Shown here one piece after another: positions 24,707 to 35,297 of a stretch of DNA of 64,000 nt (the first letter of the stretch is position 1; every line of letters begins with the position of its first letter). The notes under the pieces are model-generated. The model saw nothing but the letters and a program-made list of their open reading frames with translations. It had not been told where the DNA came from and did not search any database. A program made the translations under genes and the position numbers. This DNA comes from Capsicum annuum (lineage: Eukaryota > Streptophyta > Magnoliopsida > Solanales > Solanaceae): the NCBI RefSeq assembly GCF_002878395.1, contig NC_061121.1, forward strand, positions 19,774,465 through 19,838,464. Reading direction: 5' to 3'.

Positions 24707-26429
24707 GTTGCTTTTTGAATTTTTGAAGAATGTATGTAGAAGAATTTTGTTGTTTTTTGGAATTTTTTTAGAAGAAATTTTTTGAAGCAATAGAGTTTTT
24801 TTGATTTCTAGATCTTCAATCAAATATTAGACAAAATAAAATTTGACTTGTATTTTTTTTTTTTTTTGAAATTCAAATTTCAGTTACTAGCTTTATCCAT
24901 AAATGAGTTAATGTTAGCTAATTATTGCCATTAATTAAGGAACGGTGATATAATTACTGATTTCAATTACCTTAAATTTAGGAATAACTGTTTCATTATA
25001 CATTCCACCAATGTATAATGTTTGGCCTAATGTATGAGTATATTTATCAAAATTCGAAAGAAAGAAAATAAGAGGAAATTTTGTGTAATTACTTTCTTAA
25101 GTTAGGGGATTTATGTTGTTTACACTTAATTTAAGGATTTAAGTAGGGGCTTTGTTATGTACTAAAACTATCTGGACCACAGTATCATATGGGCCATTGA
25201 ACCTTCAATAGCACATTTATAACACTGACAACCACCTTGTACAAGAATTACTTATCATATTTTTCTCTATCTTCTTTTTATGGGTTGTTGAGAAATCTAC
25301 CCAATAAACTACACACAAAAGTTAGTTATTTAATACAGTATAATAGTGGTATATTTAATTTCATACGTGTGAAATTTTATATTGAGAGCTTCTAGCTAGT
25401 ATATTATATTTTTATTTTGTATAGTATTGACTTTAGATGAATTTAAATGGTGAAACGTGGTTATTGAGGATTCATATAGCCAACAATCTAGTCACATGCA
25501 TCAAAAGGGTGTTGTTGAACCCTTTTCTTGAAAAATTACATTGTGTGTGTAAAAAGAATTACGTAAATTTTTATGTGCAGAATTTCCTTAGTTTTTTCGT
25601 ATATTTACATTTTTTATATTATATTTTAACACCCTTCATAAAATTTCCATTTCCATCTTTGCTACAACCGGTCTCTACTTGTTTGGTATTAAGACATAAT
25701 AATTATCATAATTGTGTATTGAGGTATATAAACCTTTTTCAAAAAAATAAATTAAATTGGTCTCCAAAAGAATTGAAGAACCAACATTTTTCTTGAGAAG
25801 TTTCAACCTTTCAAAATATTATCCATTGCTTGATCATTACGTTTTTTTTAAATCAAAAGTTACATATTAAGCAAATGTAATCCACATTCACTATGTTATG
25901 TAAAAAGAATCCTTTAGGTATATATGAATGGACGAATCCTATGTTATATTGGCCTCAAACGTAAGAAGAAGACTTCTAGGGGTCTTTCACACACAAAAAA
26001 AAGTATTTTTTTAATCCCATTGATACTAGGTAATTCTGTCTATCAAGGTTAAACATATTGAAAGAATTGCCTAGTATTTTTTATCTTTTCTCGTAGCTCA
26101 TCATATTTGTACAAATTTGGTCCGCAATTTGTTGAGGACCATTTTCCGTAGCAAATTCTTAACTGCTATTCACACTCCAAAATAGTAGCTTGTCCACTAG
26201 AAAGGAATAAACAATATCCACTTTGCTAAATATTGAGAGAGATGGTATTTCCATCATTAATTTATCATCTAGATAAAGGGTTTATCTCAATGAAGCAAAT
26301 TGATGGAATATGACAGGGCTATGAGAACATGCTAACATAGAAAGTGCAATTTTTGTCAAAATCTTTTAAAAAAAGGAAAATTTGGTAATCGATAATGTGG
26401 AATTGAGATTGAAGTAATTATATCAACAT

Positions 26430-26595
26430 GGTTTGTGATGTCAACGGTGGGACTGTTCCACCCCGAGAGGTCTCGGTGTCAAACCTTGACTATGGAGAAA
26501 ATCATGTTGAGAGTGTACCTCAGAATGGGTATTGCAGTGCACTCGGATTAATGAGACCCCAATACGGATACCGGGTGGAAAATCAGAAAGAGATT
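26430..26595 (+). mobile_element. SINE-like tRNA-derived repeat (tentative)
   Basis: The stretch GGACTGTTCCACCCCGAG, then a B-box-like TGTCAAACCTTGAC, then CAGTGCACTCGGATTAATGAG and CCCAATACGGATACCGGGTGG resembles the body and 3' part of Solanaceae tRNA-derived SINEs. A more decayed copy exists at the paralogous position (38165-38309), so it predates the duplication. No target duplication was made out. Confidence 0.45.
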
Positions 26596-27439
26596 GGAGT
26601 AAAATTGACCAAGTTAAGTTAGACACACGAATGAATTCATTTGTGTCTTTTTTAAAAAAAAATATTAGGTACTCAAAAATTACTATTCTGACTTAGTTGA
26701 ATTCACGCGCAGTAGGTCCATGACCATATGCGCTCCCCGAGTTCCAATCAAGAAGTTCTACATTAATAGGATTGAAATTCAGATATCTGATTAAGAGTGG
26801 ATTAGTATCAACATTAGTGACATCTTGTTTCAAAAAAACAAGTAAGCTATCTATTTTTTCTTTTTATAGACATTTTATACCTCGAAACTTACTGATCTAA
26901 GTAATTCGTTTATTCACCATTATGCCCTCTAGGGTGATACCCATTTCCTATCAAGAAACTCTACATTCACTTGACACTTCAGATTAAAGAACAGAGAAAT
27001 TCTGATCATTCAATCACACCATTTATAGTGATACCATTGCCTTGGGTCAGGCACATGGATATAGCACATGAGTGTGGCTATACAGTTGAATGGTACATGG
27101 ACTTTTATTGAAGAGATGGACTCCATTGCAAGAGGAGTTTTCTTTGGCCCATTCTTACCAAAGCTCAAGCCCAGCTTAAAAGAAGTGGCAAGGTTGAATA
27201 GTGGAATTGGACAACATCAAAAGTAACAAAAAAACTACATTTTCATTGTTAAATGTGATGTTAAGCTCCCATTTAATCATAGATTTTAAAAATTATAATT
27301 TGAGTTTGTTGAAGTTGTTATTTATGAAACTTGAAGTTGTGTTAAGACATGTATTTTACTTGAAAAAAATTTAAAGTTTTGTGATTAGAAGTGAAAGTTT
27401 TTGGGAACTTCAAAACATTTGAAATCAATTTTTCAAAAT

Positions 27440-27535
27440 TTGATTAAATTTCAGGATCAAATAAATATTTAAAGATAAATTTTTAAAATCTAATCCAAAA
27501 TCTATGGTCAAACTCTAGCTAACGGTCACATAGTA
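27440..27535. repeat. Single-copy ancestor of the 96-bp minisatellite
   Basis: One unit with the motifs TTTGATTAAATTTCA, CAAATAAATATTTAAAGATAAA, AATCTAATCCAAAATCTATGGTCAAAC and TAACGGTCAC. In segment C the same context (27240-27440 matches 58440-58640) leads into about 20 copies of this unit (58640-60631). Confidence 0.8.
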
Positions 27536-28254
27536 TAAAACTTCAGACCTTTTCCTTTCTAAATAAGATAACACGATATCCACATAGTGATGAGGTTCCT
27601 CAAATAACGCGCGTGTATGTCAAGTTGTATAGTATATGATTTTATAAAATTATATTAACACTATTAAAATGAAAATTTGATGGTAAAAATTGTAAGGAGA
27701 GAACTGAGTATAAACTTTTGTGAATGATTAATGTGGATCATTGTATGAACACATTTTTGTCACAAGAACAGTATAAAAAAACAGTTGATATCTTAGTACT
27801 AACACTTTCCTATGTGGTTGGTATATTGTGAACCAAATATGTAGAGTAAAAAAGAATAAAATTTATTTTGAAAACATAATTATTAGATCTTCTTGTTAAG
27901 TAATGATTCAAAGACCTAATGTCTCCTCTCTTTCAAAATAAAGACAACGTTCGCATTGTGATGTGTTGAAACTTTTTTTACAACGCAAACTTTTTTTAAA
28001 CGATATGTTTTGTAGTTAGCCAATTTAGTATTTATCCGAGGTCGGGGCATTTCTTTGTATAAGACTTTGAGCCATTTACATGTATTTGTTTTCTTAAAGA
28101 GAACTTTGAAGTAATAAATAAAGTTGTAGCCATGTGAATAGGAGGTCACGAATTAAAGTTGTGGAAACAATCTCTTGAAGAAATGTCGGGCAAGACTGGG
28201 TACAATAGACCATTATAGTCCAACCCTTCCTCATATTTTATGCATAACAAAAGT

Positions 28255-28912
28255 TTTAGTGCACCAAATTGCTTCGTTGCTTCTTGTGCCAACTTTAGAT
28301 GTTCATATGATAAAATGATTGAGAAATACTACTATCTCATAGATGGTTATTAGGAAAATCATTCCAATTTGAACAAGATAATTCCTATTTGATACCATCT
28401 ATTATTGTCAATATACAAATCAGTATCAAGGATGTTTGGATTGTTACAAAATGATTGTAAAAGTTAACAACTAGTACAATAAGAGCTCAAATTGTGCGTA
28501 AACAAACGTTTGAAATAGTATATGGAGATTATGAAGATTCTTTTAAGACGATGTCTTGATACATGAATGAACTGCAATATTTTAATAGGGGCTCAGTATT
28601 GAGTGAAAACAATAGTCAATTGAAATGCAGGACGAACACATCTTTAAGCATATCTTATTAGGCTTTTAAATCAAACATAAATAAATTTAAAATTACATGC
28701 CGACAATTTTAATAGACGACTATCATATCTATGAGATGAAATTATTATTTTTTTAATTGAAGCAAACAACATTTTATTTTTCTTGATAGATATTATTTAC
28801 TTAGATATAAAACAACTAAATTTAATTTAGGTTTGATCCCACCAAGAACCATCTATCCGCCAAAGGGTTGAGAAACATTTGATGTGGAACCCTCACCACA
28901 AAGGTTCACTTT
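28255..28912. repeat. Duplicated 3' flank of the MADS genes (partner 49025-49672)
   Basis: Collinear sequence with shared landmarks such as GAGAAATACTACTAT, TTGATACCAT, GGAGATTATGAAGATTCT and the gene end GGTTGAGAAACATTTGAT. It is the sequence downstream of the minus-strand MADS genes D and C. A shortened third version lies around 31075-31135. Confidence 0.88.
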
Positions 28913-29796
28913 TAGAGCTGTTAAAATGGGTTGGCCCAACTCAACTCAATCCTAACGGGTTAGAGAATTAAATGGGCTAGGACGAACTGATCCTTTTAAC
29001 TAAAGGGCCATTAAAATAGTAGCCCAACCCAGCCTTAAGCAGGTCGTAGGTTGGGACGGGATGATCCTTCAGAAAAATAAAAGCAACCCAAAACATGATA
29101 AATGAAAATATTGTAACTACTAGACTATCACCAACTTTTATGATTTCACTTTAATATGTCTTCTACTAGTTTTTAGCATGTTATAGGCATCTTACTAATA
29201 CCTTTTCAGGGTTGTTAGGTTGGAAAAGAGTTATCCTAGGATAATTAATCTAGAAATTAGTTATTCCATTATGTATACGATAATTTATCTCATCACTATT
29301 GTGTAAATGGTGCGATAAATAATGTCGGTACTAACTAATACCTCACACCAATTATGGGATAAAATAGCCCTTCATTTTATCTCGGACTATTTTTTTCTTA
29401 CACCTCACACCAAACGATCCCTTAGTTGTAATTAGCTGATGACATTTACCGTAATAAGCAAAGAAAGCATGATTAGCTACAAATTCCATAGAAAAATTTT
29501 AATATGGTTAAAATAATAAATATAGATATACACAAAGTATCTACATAAAAGAAGTAAAATTATAACAGAAGGGAGCCTAAATTTAAAGAACAGAATATTG
29601 CTTTAAGCAAAGGCAACAACTATTAAATCATCACGAGTAAAAACAACTTTTTGAAGTTCACAACTAAAAACAGCTTACCAGCCATTTCAAACACATACTA
29701 AGAACTTTCAAAAAATTAGTATCAACCAAACAATGGATAAAAAAATAAGTAGCTAGTTAGAAAAGATTGTCAAAATTCTAATTCCTAATAAATAAA

Positions 29797-30084
29797 GGAA
29801 AAAAATACATGAAGTAGCATACTTAAGTATTAAATTACAAAAAATAGCAACACTTTTATCAAATTATATTTTGTAGCATATGTATTTGTATTTTTGCAGC
29901 AACAGTTTGCAAAAATACAAAATATATATCATTCATAAGGATAATAAAAATCATATGTATTTGTATTTTTGTAGCAACAGTTTGCAAAAATACAAAATAC
30001 AACTTGCTATATTATGTAATTATGAAACTGTTGCTATGAAATTCATAATTAAGGGGATAAGTATGCTATCTTTGAATTTTGCCC
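29797..30084. mobile_element. Nested Mutator-type MITE, 288 bp
   Basis: Ends GGAAAAAAATACATGAAGTA and, reversed, GGGCAAAATTCAAAGATAGC. The 9-bp flanks ATAAATAAA (29788-29796) and ATAAATAGA (30085-30093) agree at eight positions. Inside, a ~50-bp motif (ATGTATTTGTATTTTTG-AGC then AACAGTTTGCAAAAATAC) occurs twice as a direct repeat (29880-29930 and 29955-30000). Each copy is itself nearly palindromic. Confidence 0.72.
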
Positions 30085-30260
30085 ATAAATAGATGACCAA
30101 CTTAAAAATATTTAATAATTAGTTTTAATGTTCCAGCCCATGGGCTCACCTCTGAGGCTGACGGGTTAGGCCTCTGAGGCCGACGGGCCAAGTGAGATTG
30201 GGCTTATAAGCCTCATTTCTAAATAGACTGAAAAAACTTAGCCCAACTCTACTTAATTAA

Positions 30261-30942
30261 GGGGAAAAGACAGAAACTAGACTTCAAATTAAACTACTTC
30301 CACGAAAATGGTCATGGAATTTAAATTTCACTATTTAGCCATTTTAACTTGTTGACTTGTTCTATACCGTTTCTACACACCTTCTATACATATCTTATAC
30401 ATATAAATATTCTATACGAAAATTATACAATCTTGGTATACAATTTGTATAATAATTGTATTTTTTTTTACACATTTTATACGATAATTATATAGTTTTT
30501 ATATACTTTCTATATATTTTTTATATACATTTATACATATAAATATTTGGTAGAACTATACAATTTCTACACATATATCTTTTATGGATACATATTCTAT
30601 ATAACAATTCTACCATTTTTATATAATTATATTTAATTATTATTTTTAAACAATAAAAAAATATTTTTCAGTTAAAAAATTTATAGCAAAAAGAAAACTG
30701 AAATTTTTTTAAAAGGATCGAATGACCCAAGTTGAAAACTGTATCAGTATTGTATATGGATTGTATCAGTATTATATATGGACTGTATCTGAACTACATA
30801 GGTCAAAGTGACCCAAATTGAGAAAGAATAGGAAATGGCCATAAAGTGGGATTCTTTTTCCAACTAGACATTTTTTTCCATATCACCAAACTTGGGCTTT
30901 TTTTTTTTAAAAAAAAAAAAGACTACACAATAGTTTTTTTTC
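30261..30942. mobile_element. Nested Mutator-type MITE, 682 bp
   Basis: Flanked by a perfect 9-bp duplication, CTTAATTAA (30252-30260 and 30943-30951). Ends GGGGAAAAGACAGAAACTAG and, reversed, GGAAAAAAAACTATTGTGTA. The interior is very A/T-rich with many TATACA steps and three TGTATCAGTATTRTATATGGA-like repeats near 30740-30800. No coding capacity. Confidence 0.8.
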
Positions 30943-31133
30943 CTTAATTAAGGGGTTGGGTTGGGCCGGCCTCAAAGGCCAAACCCATATTGACAGCCCT
31001 ATTCACTTTCATCACTTCATGGACTTGTTTGGGCTTTTCTTTCATCACGTATGCAAAATCGTTGACATCTTAAGTGCGTTAACAATTTTTTGATAAATGA
31101 AAGTTTTGAAGGTTCTTTTAAGACTTTGCCTTG

Positions 31134-31856
31134 GGATCCGGCTCCTCTTTATTTCCCTTCTTTCTAATTTTTTCAAGTTCTTGCTTGGATTGAAGAAACA
31201 TGTCATAGTTTAAAATTAATGATTGAGATTTAATTAAGTAAATCAAAGTTTTAACCATAGTTATCTACTTTCATATATTTGTTGCTTAAATATTTTTAAC
31301 AATCCATTATATCTTTCTTAAATATATTAAACTATTTTATTTCTATCCTTGAATAATTTTCTATTGGATTTTTATTTTTTATTTTTTGCTAATTTTTGCC
31401 ATTTTTCAAATAAAAAAATAAAGATTGTGGCTTGAATTTTTTCTAATTTTATTTTCTTTCTATGCCAAATAAATTCATTATATTTGTGCGAAATTAAATA
31501 AAAAGACTGCCAAATAAATCCATTATATTTTCCTTATGTAGCTCTTTCGAATTCTCAAATTAGAAAAATTAAAATTTTACTATATTATAATTTTTTTTTT
31601 TTAAAAAATATTTAGGAAAAGCTTTTAATATATATTTGTAGCAGTAAAGATTTTTTTAAAATAATATTGAGTAAAAGATATAATGGATATTTAAAGAACA
31701 AATATAATTAAATATATGAAAGTAGATAATTATGATTAAAATTTTAATTGAACTAATTAAACCTCAATTATTAATTTTAAACTATGACATGTGTCTTCAA
31801 TCCAATCAAGAATTTGGAGAAATTGGAGAGAGGAGAAATGGAGAGGAGCCGGATCC
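31134..31856. mobile_element. Mutator-type foldback MITE, 723 bp
   Basis: A perfect 9-bp target duplication, TTTGCCTTG, flanks it (31125-31133 and 31857-31865). The paralogous empty sites near 28548-28560 and 49308-49320 read through without it. The ends are GGATCCGGCTCCTC and, inverted, the same. The inverted arms match for roughly 200 bases, so a transcript would fold into a long hairpin. There is no coding sequence in the A/T-rich loop. Confidence 0.92.
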
Positions 31857-31877
31857 TTTGCCTTGATACATAATTAA

Positions 31878-33007
31878 GGGAAAATACATAGATAGGCCCT
31901 TGAACTTTTTTAGTTTTCCCATATTGGCACCTCAATTAGTCTATATACCTATTGAATTCCTAAATCTTTCATAAAATATGTCAATAGACACAGTTATTGA
32001 CATGGCATGACATGTGCAATACACTCTCCACTAGGAGAGTGAGAAGCCATAATTAACCCAAATTATGTAACATAAAAAAAAAACACAACCAATCAAAAAA
32101 GACACATAGAAGGAATTGAAAAAAGAGAAAAAGATGAGTTATCATCTTCTCCATTTTATTCCCGCCATCGCCTCCACTGTTTTCCTCTCCCACAGATCTT
32201 TAAACATAGCATTTATACCCTCAAATTGTACCTGAAATCAATGGTGTTTTTTGTATTACAAAAAAATTCAATCAAATTTCAGATTCAAATTAGCTCAAAG
32301 TTGAATCCTTCAAGTTTTTCAACAATGGCTTCTTCAATATAAATTTAAACTCGAATTTTATAAATAATAATGAACTCCATCGAAAAAAATCCAATACCAT
32401 CCACTACAATATGAAGACAATTCACCTTTGTTGATCTAAAATTAGAATAGTATTATAGTTGTAACAGTTATAAAATACATTGTATAACTCAAATTTTTCT
32501 TTAATGATTATTGGGTGTTGTTTTGGTGAAAAAAATGAAGGAGTGAAAATGAGGTCTTCTTTTTTCTTCTCACTAACAATTGTGTTTGAAAAATGAGAGA
32601 AAAATTAAAAGAAGCAAAAAATAAAATTAAATTAGAATGGATGTAAGATGATAATGGAAGAAGAAAGAGAAAGAAGAAATTGAGTATATGCTATTAGTTA
32701 GTGGTGCTTCAATGCTGGAAAGAAAAAGTTTAGAGGAAAAAGAAGAATAAGCAAAAAATATTTTTTTTTTCTTAATTTTTATTTTGATTTTTTTTCTTCT
32801 TTGATGACTTGAAATTTTATCATTGGTTATAATTTTCATGTCATGGTAAAGTGCATTTCACGCTCTGAATCAAATTTAAAACTGCGCAATTTGTGCTCAA
32901 TTGACATAGTTTGAATATAGTTGAGGTGTTCAATAGATACATGGCCTAATTGAGGTGCCAATGCGATAAAATTAAAAAAATTCAAAGGTCTATCTATGTA
33001 TTTTGCC
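31878..33007. mobile_element. Mutator-type MITE, 1.1 kb
   Basis: Terminal inverted repeats begin GGGAAAATACATAGATAGG and, reversed from the right, GGCAAAATACATAGATAGA. They extend for about 100 bases, including GGCACCTCAATTAG. The 9-bp flanks CATAATTAA (31869-31877) and CTTAATTAA (33008-33016) agree at eight positions. No transposase. Open stretches inside (for example 32627-32839) are low-complexity lysine-, serine- and phenylalanine-rich and are not called. Confidence 0.85.
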
Positions 33008-33179
33008 CTTAATTAACCTATAATTTTTTAATATGGAGTTCGTTATTGATTAAGAACATTAGTAAATTACAATATAGGGCAAAGGATTGAGGGGCATCCG
33101 ATGTCAAACCCTATTTGTCAGCCCTCTCTTTTATCTCTTTATACCATTGTTTGAGTGTTAACTATCATCAGCGTGCATA

Positions 33180-33899
33180 TCAACGATTATATCTTTACAC
33201 CCTTCAACACTTCATTCATCTTGATTATCATCTCCATGATTTTGTTCTCCTCCCTTAGCTTCTGCAGCTATTCCGTCAACTCCTTCATCCTGTAGAAAAT
33301 AGAAAAAGAAAGGTATATTTAGGAAATCTTCTGCTAGCCTAAGATTGTTAACTAAAATCGGAAGATTCAACTAAGAAGAGGAAGCTAAAAATGTGAAGAA
33401 AAATATTGACTAAGAGAGCTTAGATATAGAAGAAGACTACTTAATATGCTTTGTATTGGATTTATTTTTGGATAATTACAAATGACTAATGTCATCCCCT
33501 ATTTATACTTGTGTAGGAATAATTCTAGATACTAAAAATCTAGAGTGTTCTATGTTCTTACACAAAAATCTCCCTCAAATATCTAGCACCATCTAATATC
33601 TAGATCTTTTCTAAATACACATATCAAATAACTATAATATCTTTTTCTAGATTATTCTACCTAAAATTACCTTGAATATCTTGATATTTCTTCAACATGA
33701 TTATTCAAGAAATTACAGAGTATAGTCTAGAAATTTTAATAGAAAATCTATGCTATCCAAAAAATCAACTTTAATATTTTTCACCCATCCTTTGCCTGTT
33801 GAGTTCTTCGTGAGTCACCATGTTTTTTGATTGCTCAAGTGCCGGTGTGACGGTATTGATAACAACACCATGTTTCTTGTCTGAGCCTTTCCTCATCAT
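33180..33899 (-). pseudogene. Type I MADS-box-like gene B (truncated)
   Basis: The tandem ATGs at 33899/33896 open a 43-residue frame, MMRKGSDKKHGVVINT then EQSKNMVTHEELNRQRMGEKY, stopping at 33771. A second block at 33297-33185 reads ELTE*LQKLREENKIMEMI then MNEVLKG, the coiled-coil continuation. Between the blocks are 490 bases with a strong acceptor (TTTCTTTTTCTATTTTCTACAG) and a GT after ATGG, so either an intron or an insertion. A CATCCT hexamer occurs on both sides. LEQSKNMV-EE-NRQR then LQKLREEN follows the M-gamma MADS pattern (EQ-KKMV-QE--LRQR...), as in AGL80. Most of the DNA-binding part is absent, as in copy A. Confidence 0.6.
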
Positions 33900-34314
33900 A
33901 GCTAAAGAGAAGGAGGAGAAATGTGTTTTTTTGAGATGGGAAAGCAAATGGTGTTTTTTGTTGTGTTTCTTTGCCGAAGATTGACTCTTATTTGTAGGGG
34001 AGAAATTAGGATTTTCTAAATTTTGAGCAGTTTGAATTAGAAAATTTTTAGTCGTCGTCAAACTGCTATTTTGACATGAAATTAAATGAGGATGAATTTG
34101 ATTTTATATTAGATATTATCATCTTTGAAACAAATGTAGTTTCTGACCCAATTGTATGTTGACCAACTTTTCATATTAGGAGTACAATTATGTTGGTTTA
34201 GAACTAAACTAAAAGTATCTACAAACTGGTGTATTTAATTGGACCCAAATGTAGGGTCACAGGTTGATCCGTACCTACAGACAAAAAATGGTGGAAAAAA
34301 ATGCCACGTCAGAT

Positions 34315-34586
34315 TAAGGGTGGTAATTACGCAGGTTGGATCAAAACGGGTTAAGATCCAATCCGACTCAAAAAATTTTGGTTCAAAATGGGTCTCGACC
34401 CACCCAATTTCTTCTAAAAATATTTTAACAGGAATTCTCGAAAATTAATTTGGGCTATATACAACCCAAGTTTTAATGGGCTGAAAGGGGTTGGATTGAA
34501 ATGAGTTGAGTTAACAAATAAGCGGGTCAGTAATCAACTCAAACTTAAATGGATTGAACGAATTGAGTTTGATTTTACCACCCCTA
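34315..34586. mobile_element. hAT-type MITE (copy in segment B)
   Basis: Starts TAAGGGTGGTAATTACGC and ends TTTTACCACCCCTA. Flanking 8-mers are CGTCAGAT and AATGAGAT. It is orthologous in position to 8841-9200 but 88 bases shorter through internal deletion. Confidence 0.7.
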
Positions 34587-34970
34587 AATGAGATGTTTGG
34601 CTATTCTATTAGTCTACTTACATCTAGAGGAATTTTATGATGTTTTTCCCTTGTTCAATAACAAATCGAAAATATTACTCAATTACTTGAAAGTACTAGA
34701 CAATAGACATACATCGAAGGCAAGTTTCACAACCAACCTTTGACTAACGTATTATGTATAGTATACTATTTTTGAAGAATAAACATAGAGTATCCATATA
34801 AATACATGTGAATCGACTATGTCAAGTCAAAGTGGAATGATTCATGATATAGCATGTACAGATAAATATTGGGACATTTCAACAGTGGTATTAATAATAT
34901 ACATATGGACGGCGTCATTTTAGGTGGGGTGGTTTGGGGAACATTCTTTGTTGCAAAATTATATAGTGTA

Positions 34971-35026
34971 AAAAAAGGGCAGCCCGGTGCACTAAAGTAA
35001 CCGCTATGCACGGTGTTCGGGGAAGG
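34971..35026 (-). mobile_element. 5'-truncated Au SINE (3' end only)
   Basis: A-run, then GGGCAGCCCGGTGCACTAAA, CCGCTATGCACGGTGTTCGG and GGAAGG. This is the reverse complement of the 3' end of the Au SINE family (canonical form GCCCGGTGCACTAAGCTCCCGCTATGC), which is widespread in flowering plants. The paralogous site in segment A (near 9575-9580) lacks it, reading TAGTGTATAGAAG directly. Only about 56 bases of the ~180-base family remain. The tail on the left shows minus-strand orientation. Confidence 0.85.
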
Positions 35027-35030
35027 ATAG

Positions 35031-35297
35031 AAGTTAAATGTTAGCTATTACGAGTGTATATTTAATTTTAATTTTACATCTATATTAAGAAGAAAATATG
35101 CACACATTTTACTAAATTCTTGGCTCCACCACTGAATAATATACGAATGATATAGGATGCAATTCAAGTTAAATGTTAGTTATTACGAGTGTATATTTAA
35201 TTTTAATTCTACATTTATATTAAGAAGAAAATATGCACACATTTTACTAAATTCTTAGCTCCACTCAATAATATACGGATGATATAAGATGCAATTC
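35031..35297. repeat. 135-bp tandem duplication in segment B
   Basis: Units 35031-35165 and 35166-35297 both run AAGTTAAATGTTAG ... GAAAATATGCACACATTTTAC ... GGATGATATA-GATGCAATTC. Segment A has one copy, which is split by the small MULE. Confidence 0.9.

Larger units (their letters stand above)
13028..25125. mobile_element. 12.1-kb MULE (Mutator-like) carrying mudrA and a DUF1985/Ulp1 gene
   Basis: The segment is missing from the paralogous site at 36788/36789, where CCCATTAATTTAAGG is continuous. Here CCCATTAA stops at 13027 and TTAATTTAAGG resumes at 25126. The ends are inverted copies of each other: ACATAA...ATCCCC followed by GTAATTACACAAA occurs near 13055-13101 and, reversed, near 25084-25118. 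Only TTAA is clearly shared as target duplication, while MULEs normally make 9 bp. The left half encodes a DUF1985/Ulp1 gene on the plus strand and the right half a mudrA transposase on the minus strand, tail to tail. This architecture is known from plant Kaonashi-type MULEs. Both genes are decayed. A truncated Gypsy LTR is nested at 21264-21957. Confidence 0.88.
25126..28852. other. Duplicated non-coding spacer, segment A right part
   Basis: Collinear with 36789-38309 as far as about 26590. The stretch 26590-28240 has no counterpart in segment B but is partly matched in segment C (52240-52450 and 58169-58640). From 28255 to 28852 it matches 49025-49614, the sequence downstream of MADS C. Short open stretches at 25437, 26428 and 27916 have no family resemblance and are not called. 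Confidence 0.65.
28913..31001. mobile_element. hAT-type non-autonomous transposon, 2.1 kb
   Basis: Flanked by a perfect 8-bp duplication, TTCACTTT (28905-28912 and 31002-31009), which is single in the paralogue at 49664-49671. The terminal inverted repeats are TAGAGCTGTTAAAATGGGTT and, reversed from the right, TAGGGCTGTCAATATGGGTT, typical hAT ends. No transposase is present. Two Mutator-type MITEs are nested inside (29797-30084 and 30261-30942). Without them the element is about 1.1 kb. A stretch open at 29880-30092 arises from the first nested MITE. Confidence 0.93.
28853..31078 (-). pseudogene. MADS-like gene D: C-terminal remnant split by a hAT element
   Basis: Two pieces of the same frame flank the hAT insertion. 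The upstream piece (31078-31010) reads DVNDFAYVMKEKPKQ, and the downstream piece (28912-28853) reads GEGSTSNVSQPF and ends with TAG at 28855-28853. They match the C-terminus of gene C (NPYDVNDLA-YMKKEKPKQAR ... GEGSISNVSQPF). The frame is continuous if the 2.1-kb element and one target copy are left out. Upstream of 31078 the gene is lost and the sequence jumps to the 3' flank of another unit, so the N-terminal MADS region and repeats are missing. This probably reflects unequal crossing-over. Confidence 0.7.

Noticed and set aside
13022..25134. A 9-bp target duplication for the 12-kb MULE
   Set aside because: Only TTAA is shared. Longer matches require several mismatches, so no duplication was claimed.
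25437..25796. 119-residue plus-strand frame rich in F, Y and N
   Set aside because: The paralogous copy at 37086-37548 is broken in different places and the sequence shows no domain, so it is non-coding duplicated spacer.
26428..26626. Overlapping 60-residue frames on both strands
   Set aside because: The stretch is a SINE-like repeat, which accounts for its higher GC content and open frames.
29880..30092. 70-residue frame with an internal repeat
   Set aside because: It lies in a nested MITE with a 50-bp direct repeat and has no family pattern.
32627..32839. Lysine- and serine-rich minus-strand frame
   Set aside because: Low-complexity A/T sequence inside a Mutator-type MITE.
33298..33786. 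Intron in MADS gene B
   Set aside because: A good acceptor is present, but the only donor gives a stop at once and a CATCCT hexamer flanks the block, so an insertion is equally possible. I did not call an intron.
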